Assembly: GCA_902776475.1 (NCBI GenBank)
Contig: CACYQD010000004.1
Span: forward strand, 124,001 to 188,000
Length of the DNA stretch: 64,000 bases
Source of the DNA: an uncultured Prevotellaceae bacterium
Lineage (GTDB): Bacteria > Bacteroidota > Bacteroidia > Bacteroidales > Bacteroidaceae
Direction of reading: 5' to 3'
Shown: piece after piece, positions 1 through 7,956 of the stretch
Layout of the letters: each line of letters begins with the position of its first letter
Numbering within the stretch: position 1 is the stretch's first letter
Made by a program: the position numbers and the translations under genes
Notes under the pieces: generated by a model
Seen by the model: the letters and a program-made list of their open reading frames with translations, nothing else
Told to the model about the DNA's origin: nothing
Databases searched by the model: none

Positions 1-2302
1 GTGTCAACCGGTCAGCCGTACCGGAAGTTCTCAAGCGCAGCCATCCGGGCCTTTCAAAGAGGCTCCATGCCCCACCGTCGGGGTTGTGGTTCCACTCCCA
101 CTGCATCCCGATGGGATATGAACGGAAGTTATCATTTGTGGGCAAGGCATGGATGGGATAGGACGAGCCGACCGACGGTTTGGCATGTGTCTTGCACGGT
201 ACGCCATTGTCGCCGACGACAGGCCATCCGTCCTCCCATATCACCGGTTGCAAGTTGGGCATACGTCCAAGGGCCCCCAGGTCCTCCTGCATGATGGTCC
301 ACCACTCACCTGTCGGCGTATCAAAGAGCGCGCCCTGGTGCACGGTATTGACATTGCCGTTGATATATTTATCCACGAGCATCTTTTCCTCGTATGGTCC
401 AAAAATGTTCTTGGATCGGAATACGGTCTGTCCTGACGGCCATCCGCCGTAGGTGGCATAGATGTAATAATAGTCGCCGATCTTATAGAGATGGCAGCCT
501 TCGAGTCCGCTCTTGTCGCTGATGACGCGCTCCTCGCGGATGAAGTTGAAGTCCTCGTCGAGTTCGCACATCTGGATATTGCCGATGCCGCAGGCCACAT
601 AAACTTTTCCATTGTCGAAAAGCATGCCCGGATCATAGTAGATGCGCGACAACTGCCGTTTTTCCCAAGGTCCTTCGGGATCGGAGGCCGTGAGCAACCA
701 GCCACCGGCATCATTGCCGTTGATGAGGATATAGAACTTGCCGTCATGATACTTCATGGAACAAGCCCACATCCCCCTGGCGTAGGCGTTCTGACCATTC
801 TGCAGGTTATAGCTGTCGGTGGCGGCAAGCTGTTCCAAGGGCCGTGCACAGTATTCCCAGTTGACCAGGTCCTTCGACTTGATGATGGTGGCACCGGGGA
901 AGTGGTGCATAGTGGTGGAGACCATGTAGAAGGTGTCGCCGACACGAATCACATCAGGATCAGGGAAATCGGCGAAGACCACAGGATTCTGGTATTCGCC
1001 TGTACCCAGGTCGCTCACTGAGAACGTAGCGAAGTCAGCATGAGGCCAGTCCTGAACGTAGTATTCTGCGTACCAGTCCATGCAAGCCTTTCCGCAAGCC
1101 TCCTCCAGTCCGCCGAAGGCAGGCACCACCGACCCGTCTTTCAGCAATTGGTCGATATCGAAGAGGCAACCTGTCCCGGAGAGCGTCATCGAGATATTGC
1201 CGAAATAGTCGAGCATCGTCTTGTAGGCCGTTCCCCACTTTGAGGTAGACCCCGTGGCCCAAGTGCCGTAATTGGGCTGTACCCAGTTGCCGTGCTCATC
1301 ATAATGCCCCTCAGCATTGGGATTCACTGGACTCCAGTCCACCTCTGTGATGATGACGGGATTGGTATCGACCACGGGCACCTGTTTATGGAAATTGTTG
1401 ATTTTGTTCTGCGGGTCAGGGTTGTCATCACTGCAACCATACCATCCGCAATAGTCATGGACGGCATACCCGATGTTGTAGCCCTCTATGGGATAAGAGG
1501 CATAACTGGTGTAGTTGGCCTGCCATCCCGTGCCCGGCACCCAGATGATGCCGGTGAAGCCGTTGGCCCGCATCTTGTCAACGATGGGTTGGAAATAGTC
1601 ATGCAATGCCCTTGCGTCATCAGAACCGTCGGCGTTTCTCACCGAAACGGGTTCGTTGGCCAGTTCGATGCTGATCTGTCCGGCATATTTCCTGATTTCC
1701 TCTTTTTGTGTGACGATGTCCCACACGGTCATCAGGTATTGCTGATAGTAGTCGCCCACCTTCAGATTCTGGGGGCAGACACCCGGTGGACGCACCACGA
1801 CATACATGCCGTGGTTCATGGCCTTCTGCATCAGCGGCCAATAAAGAGATGAGAGGAAAGTTCTCAGGCGTGAGGGGTTGAACTTTCTGATATCCGCCTC
1901 ACCTGAAGCGTCGCTGGCCTGTCCTGCGGCTCCCTCATAGACATAGCTGTTGTTAGGGTCATTGGTCCAGGCAGGATCCAAGTGCAGTCGAAACACATCA
2001 CACTTGGCCTGTTCCATGCCCGTGAACAGTTTTTCGAAATAGTTCTTGCACTTAGTAGCCCCTGTGCTGTTGTAGCCCGTGTTGGATCCATCCCATGGAC
2101 TACCCCATCTCCAACCATTGAAATACATGTTAGGGGTGTCCATCACGCCGTGCAGCACCACGTGATTTCCATGCTGGTCAACGAGCCACTTGCCCTCTAC
2201 GTGGAGCGTGGGCAGTGGTTTCACACCCTGTCCCCATGCCAGAACAGACAGGAAGCAGGCTGTCATACAGACGAAGAATCGTCTCAGGAATAGTTGTTTC
2301 AT
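1..2302 (-). CDS. GH5-GH43 bifunctional glycoside hydrolase, 3' end beyond window
   Basis: Continuous reading frame from the ATG at 2302 down to base 1 (767 codons visible, no stop), so the C-terminus is missing. A signal peptide (residues 1-25, ending AWGQG) is followed by a GH5 (beta/alpha)8 domain, about residues 28-400. It has the general acid in ELANEP (E217) and a likely nucleophile in IITEVDW (E320). From about residue 430 a GH43-type five-bladed propeller begins, with the FPDPD motif at 447-450, HHFPG and an HQGAL segment. The region after about 730 looks like the start of a beta-sandwich (NDNFRSYPIG), as found C-terminal in GH43 xylosidases. GH5 plus GH43 in one exported chain suggests an endo-acting domain coupled to a xylosidase or arabinofuranosidase on xylan, glucan or xyloglucan; the substrate is inferred only. 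It lies 53 bp after the 2356-2895 gene on the same strand. Confidence 0.85.
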   Translation of the reverse strand, partial: MKQLFLRRFFVCMTACFLSVLAWGQGVKPLPTLHVEGKWLVDQHGNHVVLHGVMDTPNMYFNGWRWGSPWDGSNTGYNSTGATKCKNYFEKLFTGMEQAKCDVFRLHLDPAWTNDPNNSYVYEGAAGQASDASGEADIRKFNPSRLRTFLSSLYWPLMQKAMNHGMYVVVRPPGVCPQNLKVGDYYQQYLMTVWDIVTQKEEIRKYAGQISIELANEPVSVRNADGSDDARALHDYFQPIVDKMRANGFTGIIWVPGTGWQANYTSYASYPIEGYNIGYAVHDYCGWYGCSDDNPDPQNKINNFHKQVPVVDTNPVIITEVDWSPVNPNAEGHYDEHGNWVQPNYGTWATGSTSKWGTAYKTMLDYFGNISMTLSGTGCLFDIDQLLKDGSVVPAFGGLEEACGKACMDWYAEYYVQDWPHADFATFSVSDLGTGEYQNPVVFADFPDPDVIRVGDTFYMVSTTMHHFPGATIIKSKDLVNWEYCARPLEQLAATDSYNLQNGQNAYARGMWACSMKYHDGKFYILINGNDAGGWLLTASDPEGPWEKRQLSRIYYDPGMLFDNGKVYVACGIGNIQMCELDEDFNFIREERVISDKSGLEGCHLYKIGDYYYIYATYGGWPSGQTVFRSKNIFGPYEEKMLVDKYINGNVNTVHQGALFDTPTGEWWTIMQEDLGALGRMPNLQPVIWEDGWPVVGDNGVPCKTHAKPSVGSSYPIHALPTNDNFRSYPIGMQWEWNHNPDGGAWSLFERPGWLRLRTSGTADRLT

Positions 2303-2355
2303 CAGTTAGCTATTTTTGTTGGAATAATGATCTAGTTTAGTCAGGCAACAGACCT

Positions 2356-2895
2356 TCAAGGATGTTTTTTAAAAAAGTCATCCACTTTTTCCCAGTCGAC
2401 GTTGACGACTTTTATCGGTTCGTCGTATTCGACAGCTGTGGCCTTGCGATTCTGCAAGTCGAAACGGACGACAATCTTGTCATCCACACAGACCCGGAAG
2501 GAGTCCATCGGCACGACATCAAACAGTTGGAATTTATTAAACATCAGATATTTTGAATCTTTCTCAGCCTCATCTTTTTCCACGAATTCATACAAGCACT
2601 CCTCATCAGCCTTCATATCCCAGGTATGGACATTGCCTATAGAATCCGTCTTTTTCACCGTGACCATCGCCGCTTTCCGATATCTGCCAACCTCGTACTT
2701 CTCGTAGAAAACGATAAATAAAGTCACCAGCAAGCAGATAATGGCACAGACGAAGGGTTGCAAGACACAACCCACAGCCAATCCCTTAAAGCGCTTCCGG
2801 AAGAATCCATAAAGCGGGATGAAGATGGTCGCGCCCAACAGCAAGACCGTAATCAATACGGTGATAAAGTAAAAGCTAAAGCCTTGTTCTATCAT
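2356..2895 (-). CDS. hypothetical membrane protein, two transmembrane helices
   Basis: 179 residues, not recognised. Two hydrophobic helices (about residues 8-30 and 43-64) are separated by a short basic segment (FFRKRFKG), followed by a soluble domain of about 110 residues. That domain alternates charged and hydrophobic residues and ends DDFFKKHP, compatible with a small beta-rich fold. By the positive-inside rule the basic loop is cytoplasmic, which puts both termini outside the membrane. It begins 28 bp after the stop of the SpoIIE-type phosphatase on the same strand and is probably co-transcribed with it, so a role in the same signalling process is possible but unproven. Confidence 0.7.
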   Translation of the reverse strand: MIEQGFSFYFITVLITVLLLGATIFIPLYGFFRKRFKGLAVGCVLQPFVCAIICLLVTLFIVFYEKYEVGRYRKAAMVTVKKTDSIGNVHTWDMKADEECLYEFVEKDEAEKDSKYLMFNKFQLFDVVPMDSFRVCVDDKIVVRFDLQNRKATAVEYDEPIKVVNVDWEKVDDFFKKHP

Positions 2896-2923
2896 GGTGT
2901 GAATCTTTTATATCGTTGTGGTA

Positions 2924-4894
2924 TTATGAATTGGTGAACTGAAGGGCAAGCATGGTAAGGTCATCGTTCTGTTCAGCATCTCCAACAAACTGGTGCACCG
3001 ACTCTTTCATAGCCTCGATGAGGGCCATCGGTTTCTTGGACGAAGACTTGGCCACCTGCAGCATCCTGTCCATGCCGTATTGCAGGAGATGGATGTCCTC
3101 AGCCTCGTTGAGTCCATCGGTATAGAGGAAAAGGCAATCACCCGCATGGAGTTGGAGATGTTGTTCGGAGAACTGCCATCCGGGCACCACACCTACGGGC
3201 AGATTGGCGTCGCAAGGCAGGACGCTGACGTCACTATCAGCCAACAGGAAAGGAGGATTATGCCCGGCATTGGTGAAACTGAGACTGCCGGATGTGAGGT
3301 CGAGCACTCCTAGGAAGAGCGTGACAAACATACCTGTGTCGTTGTTGGTGCTCATGGCATCGTTGAGCGCCATGACGATATGGGCAGGATCCTGTGTATA
3401 GGCAGAGATGTTGCGGAACAGCGAGCGAGTCACCGCCATGACCATCGAAGCCGGAACACCCTTTCCCGACACATCGCCGATACAGAAGAAGAGTTTCTCG
3501 TCGTTGATATAGAAATCGTAAAGGTCACCGCCAACGGCCTTGGCCGGCATCACCATTCCGTAGACATCAATGTCATGACGGTCGGGGAAGGCCGGATAGG
3601 TCTTGGGCAGCATCGACATCTGGATATCGTGAGCAATCTTCAGCTCACTCTCGATGGAGGCTTTAGCCGCTGTGGTGTGCTTCAGTTCCTCAATATAGGA
3701 TATCAATGAGTGCTGCATATTCTCAAACGAGTCACGCAGCAGATGGATCTCATCATGACTGTTAATGGCAGGCAATTCTGTGTCGAACTGTCCACCAGCC
3801 AGTTCATCAGTAACAGCCGCCAACTGTTTCAAGGGCTTAGCTGCACGTGCGATAGCCAGCCGGCACACGATGAAGGTGACCAGCAGCACAGCAAGAATAA
3901 TCATGAGAGTCATGTATCCAATGATGATACCAAGCAAGTCAAGTCCCTGGGCCGGAGCCGCAATGGCCAGGATCCAGTCTGTGCCCTCCAAGGGGGAATA
4001 GAACAGATAAGACTTGGTACGGTTTATCCTCACCTCCCTATCGGTCTCATCAAAGCTGTTTTCCCCATTCTTCATTTTCCGGATAGCCTCCTCAGCGGCG
4101 CCGGGTCTGTCTGCATCCTTGATATGCACGAAGAAGTTACCCTTCAGGATACGCCTTTGGTCGGGGTGAGTGATATACGTGCCGTCGTGAGAGAGGACAT
4201 AGAGATCATAGCCAGCCAAATCCGATATGGAGACAGCCAATACTTCTTTCCCTAAAGCGTTGCGCTGTTCATCCAGGAGGCGGGCCATGAAGTCAAGTGA
4301 CAGGTCAGCGCCGAGGATAGCCACAAGGCGCCCTTGCTGGTCATGGACGGGATACATATAGGCCACCAGCGGTGTTTTCCCGTCACGGCTTTCAAAAAAG
4401 GGTTTCGACCAATAGGCAGAGTCAGCGGCCACTGCCTTCTGAAACCATTCTGCCTCCAGATAACCGGCCTCAGCACCCTCTATCGGCTTTCCCTCCACTG
4501 ACGCGCTGTCCTTACGCCAAGCGTAAGGACAGTAGGCGCGTCCCTTTTGAGGGAAGTAGTTTTCGACGAAACTGATGCCGCAGCTGCGGACACGGGGATT
4601 CTGCGTGACAATACGCTCCATGATAGCCTGGAGCTGAGCAGGCTGTTTGATGTTTCTCTCGACATCGAAGAGATTGTTCTTGACAGCCACGCTGACATCC
4701 GACATAGCATCTCCGATACTTTGTCCCATGCTCCGCATACTCCCATGGAAATTGCCGCCGCTGACTTCCACCACGATGGATTTGGTCAGGTCGTAGATGA
4801 AGTATGCCAAGGTGCCCATCATGATGAGCAGAACCAGCATGACCCACCGCGTCAGTTTCCGAGCAAAGGAGCGATTGTATTTTTTATCCTTCAT
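2924..4894 (-). CDS. membrane-bound PP2C/SpoIIE-type serine phosphatase with Cache sensor and HAMP
   Basis: 656 residues. One transmembrane helix at about 16-36 and a second at about 325-350 flank a periplasmic segment of about 290 residues resembling a double-Cache (dCache) ligand sensor (SLDFMARLLDEQ, THPDQRRILKG). A HAMP-like linker follows (about 350-400, AKPLKQLAAVTDELAGGQFDTEL), then a coiled segment and a SpoIIE/RsbU-type phosphatase domain (about 430-655). The metal-binding motifs are intact: GGDLYDF, IGDVSGKGVPAS, NAGHNPP and YTDGLNEA. Family members dephosphorylate an anti-sigma-factor antagonist. No STAS antagonist or RsbW-type kinase lies next to it here, so its target must be elsewhere. 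A TAnnTTTG promoter lies just upstream (4914-4944). Confidence 0.92.
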   Translation of the reverse strand: MKDKKYNRSFARKLTRWVMLVLLIMMGTLAYFIYDLTKSIVVEVSGGNFHGSMRSMGQSIGDAMSDVSVAVKNNLFDVERNIKQPAQLQAIMERIVTQNPRVRSCGISFVENYFPQKGRAYCPYAWRKDSASVEGKPIEGAEAGYLEAEWFQKAVAADSAYWSKPFFESRDGKTPLVAYMYPVHDQQGRLVAILGADLSLDFMARLLDEQRNALGKEVLAVSISDLAGYDLYVLSHDGTYITHPDQRRILKGNFFVHIKDADRPGAAEEAIRKMKNGENSFDETDREVRINRTKSYLFYSPLEGTDWILAIAAPAQGLDLLGIIIGYMTLMIILAVLLVTFIVCRLAIARAAKPLKQLAAVTDELAGGQFDTELPAINSHDEIHLLRDSFENMQHSLISYIEELKHTTAAKASIESELKIAHDIQMSMLPKTYPAFPDRHDIDVYGMVMPAKAVGGDLYDFYINDEKLFFCIGDVSGKGVPASMVMAVTRSLFRNISAYTQDPAHIVMALNDAMSTNNDTGMFVTLFLGVLDLTSGSLSFTNAGHNPPFLLADSDVSVLPCDANLPVGVVPGWQFSEQHLQLHAGDCLFLYTDGLNEAEDIHLLQYGMDRMLQVAKSSSKKPMALIEAMKESVHQFVGDAEQNDDLTMLALQFTNS

Positions 4895-4913
4895 ATTCCA
4901 CTTGTTGACGCTA

Positions 4914-4944
4914 CAAAGGTATATAAAAAATCCAATCCCCGCAA
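4914..4944 (-). promoter_or_regulatory. Bacteroidota-type promoter of the phosphatase gene
   Basis: On the minus strand a perfect -7 box TACCTTTG (4921-4914) is preceded by a TTG -33 core (4944-4942) with a 20-nt gap. This matches the Bacteroidota housekeeping promoter (TTTG, about 19-21 nt, TAnnTTTG). It lies 19 nt upstream of the ATG at 4894. Confidence 0.6.
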
Positions 4945-5023
4945 GTTTTTGTGATATTCGGCACGTTTATGTGACGAATGTCAGAATCATCGGAGGGAGA
5001 CGAAATAAGATATGGACACGAAG

Positions 5024-6445
5024 CTATTCGTGCACGTGGAGGTTCCAGCCGAGGTAGGTGTCGATAGCCTCATTAAGAACATCCACCACATCGGTGCGGC
5101 ACATGGCCACGTGGTGCTCGAACCCATTCTTGCAGATGTATTTCATCAGCTGCTGCAGGTTGTCCACCTTGGTGACGGCGATGCAGCCATCCATGCCATA
5201 GGGATCATCGGTGATCTCACCCTTGCCGAGGTAAGCCTTGATACAACCCTTCGGGTCGTCGGTGGAGATGCGGAAGAAGGTGAAATCGCCAGCGGTGACC
5301 TTGGCATATACTGCACCGAAGGTATTGATCTTACCCAGTGTGCGTCCGAGTACACCGAGTGGACCCAACCTCAGGCTGTTCTGCACAAACGACTTGGGAT
5401 AATTGCCGCAATGGGTGCACACGCACTTGTTGCGGTCCTCGGCGAAGTTATTGTTCCAGTCGAGCAATGCAGAAGCCTTGCCGGAAGCAAGGGTCAGCGC
5501 GTACATGGACACGGCACCTGCGATGTCGGTCTCACAGGCTGCGGGTATCAGTTTATCGCCCAGCATCGACATGGTCACACAGGCAGCGCACCCATAATTC
5601 TGTTCCAGGGAATCCCAGCACTGGATGGCCACGGCCTGAACGTCGTTGGCCTCGATCCAGTCCTCCACAGCCACGCCAAACTTGGCCTGCAGAGTCACTT
5701 TTTCCTTATAGTTCTCTGGTATCTCCGCATAATGATACAGCCGTTCACACATCTTGATGAACTTCGGGTCATCGTCAGAGATTTTCTGAGCAGCAAAAAG
5801 GATTTCGGAGAGGTCTGCCGGAACGACGGTGATGCCGCTGCGCTGGAGCAGTTTCTCACTGGCACGGCAGGTATTGAATCCCAGAGGACGCGTGCCTATC
5901 TGTCCGATGCGGCAATGGCGCAGACCGTTGACCACCCGGCAGACAGCCGCAAACTTCCGGAGATCCTGGGCCAGCAGTGGACTATAGATGGAATACGTGT
6001 GGAGTGTGGTGTCCGTAAAGGGTATGCCATACTGATAGAGATTGTTGCACACAGAGATCTTGCCGCAGAACGCATCACGCCTGCTGTCGAGATCCACCTT
6101 GTCGTTCTCGTCATCACAAGCCTGTACGAGTACCGGCACATTGAGGTCAGCGTCGCTGATGGCATTGATGATGCCGATCTCGAAACCGAAATTGGGGAGG
6201 GAGACGATGATGCCGTCGATCTCGTCGCGGTGTTCCCGGAACTGCCGTGAGACCTTCAGTCCATCCTCGCGGGTCTCGATGCTGCTGCTCCCTGTCGGTG
6301 TGGCATCCTCAGGCAGGATGATGGCCTCGAAGCCCAGTTCGTCGATGGTCTTGAGCAATTGTTTGCGCACGTCGCGCGCCAATTCTGAATTGAAGTATGC
6401 GCGTGTCCCGATGATCACGCCAAAACATGTTTTTCCGTTTCTCAT
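5024..6445 (-). CDS. L-fucose isomerase-family (COG2407-like) sugar isomerase
   Basis: 473 residues, cytosolic (no signal peptide). The N-terminal half is a Rossmann-like sugar-binding region (FGVIIGTRAYFNSELARD; IDGIIVSLPNFGFE). The C-terminal half carries candidate metal ligands of the fucose/arabinose isomerase superfamily: E in CETDIAGAV, D in LLDWNNN and H in GFEHHVAM. A cysteine-rich CVCTHCGNYPKS segment is typical of fucose-isomerase-related proteins rather than of FucI or AraA themselves. The family interconverts aldoses and ketoses. It starts 30 bp after the FGGY kinase stop in the same operon, so an isomerase-plus-kinase route for a sugar freed from pectin or hemicellulose is likely. 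The specific sugar cannot be read from sequence. Confidence 0.82.
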   Translation of the reverse strand: MRNGKTCFGVIIGTRAYFNSELARDVRKQLLKTIDELGFEAIILPEDATPTGSSSIETREDGLKVSRQFREHRDEIDGIIVSLPNFGFEIGIINAISDADLNVPVLVQACDDENDKVDLDSRRDAFCGKISVCNNLYQYGIPFTDTTLHTYSIYSPLLAQDLRKFAAVCRVVNGLRHCRIGQIGTRPLGFNTCRASEKLLQRSGITVVPADLSEILFAAQKISDDDPKFIKMCERLYHYAEIPENYKEKVTLQAKFGVAVEDWIEANDVQAVAIQCWDSLEQNYGCAACVTMSMLGDKLIPAACETDIAGAVSMYALTLASGKASALLDWNNNFAEDRNKCVCTHCGNYPKSFVQNSLRLGPLGVLGRTLGKINTFGAVYAKVTAGDFTFFRISTDDPKGCIKAYLGKGEITDDPYGMDGCIAVTKVDNLQQLMKYICKNGFEHHVAMCRTDVVDVLNEAIDTYLGWNLHVHE

Positions 6446-6475
6446 GTGTCAGATTTTTTTTTGTTTAAGTTTATT

Positions 6476-7945
6476 CTAATGAGCAATGGTCATCACCGCA
6501 TCGCGCCATCCCTGATACAGCGCATCCATCTGGCCGGAGTGATGCGGCTGGATGATTCTGGTCACCTTTCTCAATGAAGACACCTCATCAAAGGAAGTCC
6601 ATGCACCACGGGCGAATCCGTTCATGATGACAGCACCCAGGGCAGATGCATCTTCCACCTCTGTACACACCACCGGTGTGTCGAGCTGATCGGCCTGGAA
6701 TTGCATCAGGAAACCGTTGCGGGTGGGTCCTCCATCCGCGCAGACCTCCTTCAACCGTCCACCCGTGGCCTTTGCCATGACCTCTACGAGGTCACGTACC
6801 TGGTAGGCGATAGACTCCAGCGCCGCCCTCAGGACGTGAGCTCTTGTGGTAGCGAATGTCATGCCGATGATTCCTGCCTTCGCATCCGGTTTCCACCAGG
6901 GAGCACCCAGACCGGCAAAGGCAGGCACGACATACACCCCGCCCGTATCAGGCACGGAAACAGCCTCAGCCTCCATCTCCGCCGGATGATTAACCAATCG
7001 GAGCTGTTCGGCGATCCATTTGAGTGTCGCCCCTGTGCTGTAGATGTTTCCCTCGAAGCCATAGAAATGTTTTCCAAGCGCGGAGAACCCTACGGAGGTG
7101 ACCAGTCCCTCGGGGGCCGCCAGGGGTTTCTCCCCGATATTCACCATCACAGAAGACCCTGTGCCGTAGGTCACCTTTCCCAAACCTTCAGAGAAGCACA
7201 TCTGTCCCACCAGTGCGCCATGAGAATCACCCAGTACGCCAGCGATCGGAACCGGAGCCTCAAACACCCCGCCGACAGTTGTCTGTCCGAATACCGCGTC
7301 GCAGGGCAGGACCTCAGCCATCATCTGCCGTGGGATGCCGAAAAGTTGGAGCAAGTCGTCATCCCACTCCATGGTATGGATATTGAAGAGCATCGTGCGG
7401 GAAGCGTTTGTCGTATCGGTGCAGAAGTTCTTGCCTTCGGTCAGTTTCCAGACCAGCCATGTCTCGATGGTGCCCATGAGCAGTTCACCCTGTTCTGCAG
7501 CCTTCTGTGCCCCTTCCACATGATCGAGTATCCATCTCACGCCCGAGGCAGAGAAGTTGGGGTCGATCAACAGTCCCGTTTTCTCCATGACCTTGCCTGT
7601 CATTCCTTGACGGCGCAGTTGATGACAAAAGGCCGCCCCTCTGTTGTCCTGCCAGACCAAAGCCCTGTAGATGGGATGCCCCGTTTTCTTCTCCCACACC
7701 ACCACGGTCTCCCGCTGGTTGGTGATGGCCAGGGAATATTCCCCGTCTTCCCGGTCGTGTTCGACGAGGTGCCGGACAGCCTCCACCGTGTTGCGGTAGA
7801 TTTCCTCCGGATCGTGTTCCACCCATCCCGCCTGAGGATAGTATTGATGATGATCGACATGATGTCGAGCGGTCATGCGGCACTGCTCATCAAAGAGCAT
7901 GGCCTTGGTCGATGACGTGCTTTGGTCTATGGCAATGATTCGCAT
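6476..7945 (-). CDS. FGGY-family carbohydrate kinase, glycerol-kinase-like
   Basis: 489 residues, cytosolic, full length for the family. The N-terminal phosphate-binding segment is IAIDQSTSSTKAMLFD. It carries NQRETVVVWEKKTG, YRALVWQDNR, DTTNASRTMLFNI, GTGSSVMVNIG and AGLGAPWW, all close to GlpK. FGGY enzymes phosphorylate glycerol or ketoses using ATP. Placement directly after a pectate lyase (11-bp gap) and before a fucose-isomerase-like enzyme (30-bp gap) argues for a ketose or a related pectin sugar as the real substrate, even though the sequence looks more like glycerol kinase than xylulokinase. No glycerol transporter or dehydrogenase is nearby. Confidence 0.85.
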   Translation of the reverse strand: MRIIAIDQSTSSTKAMLFDEQCRMTARHHVDHHQYYPQAGWVEHDPEEIYRNTVEAVRHLVEHDREDGEYSLAITNQRETVVVWEKKTGHPIYRALVWQDNRGAAFCHQLRRQGMTGKVMEKTGLLIDPNFSASGVRWILDHVEGAQKAAEQGELLMGTIETWLVWKLTEGKNFCTDTTNASRTMLFNIHTMEWDDDLLQLFGIPRQMMAEVLPCDAVFGQTTVGGVFEAPVPIAGVLGDSHGALVGQMCFSEGLGKVTYGTGSSVMVNIGEKPLAAPEGLVTSVGFSALGKHFYGFEGNIYSTGATLKWIAEQLRLVNHPAEMEAEAVSVPDTGGVYVVPAFAGLGAPWWKPDAKAGIIGMTFATTRAHVLRAALESIAYQVRDLVEVMAKATGGRLKEVCADGGPTRNGFLMQFQADQLDTPVVCTEVEDASALGAVIMNGFARGAWTSFDEVSSLRKVTRIIQPHHSGQMDALYQGWRDAVMTIAH

Positions 7946-7956
7946 GATGGAGATGT

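Noticed and set aside
1-2302. Suspected frameshifts in the left-edge gene because only short frames close within it
   Set aside because: Following the frame from the ATG at 2302 shows it stays open to base 1; the gene simply continues beyond the window.
5012-6250. Long plus-strand open frame (412 codons) opposite the isomerase
   Set aside because: Mirror frame of a high-GC gene: the minus-strand protein has family motifs and operon spacing, while this one shows no fold-like pattern.
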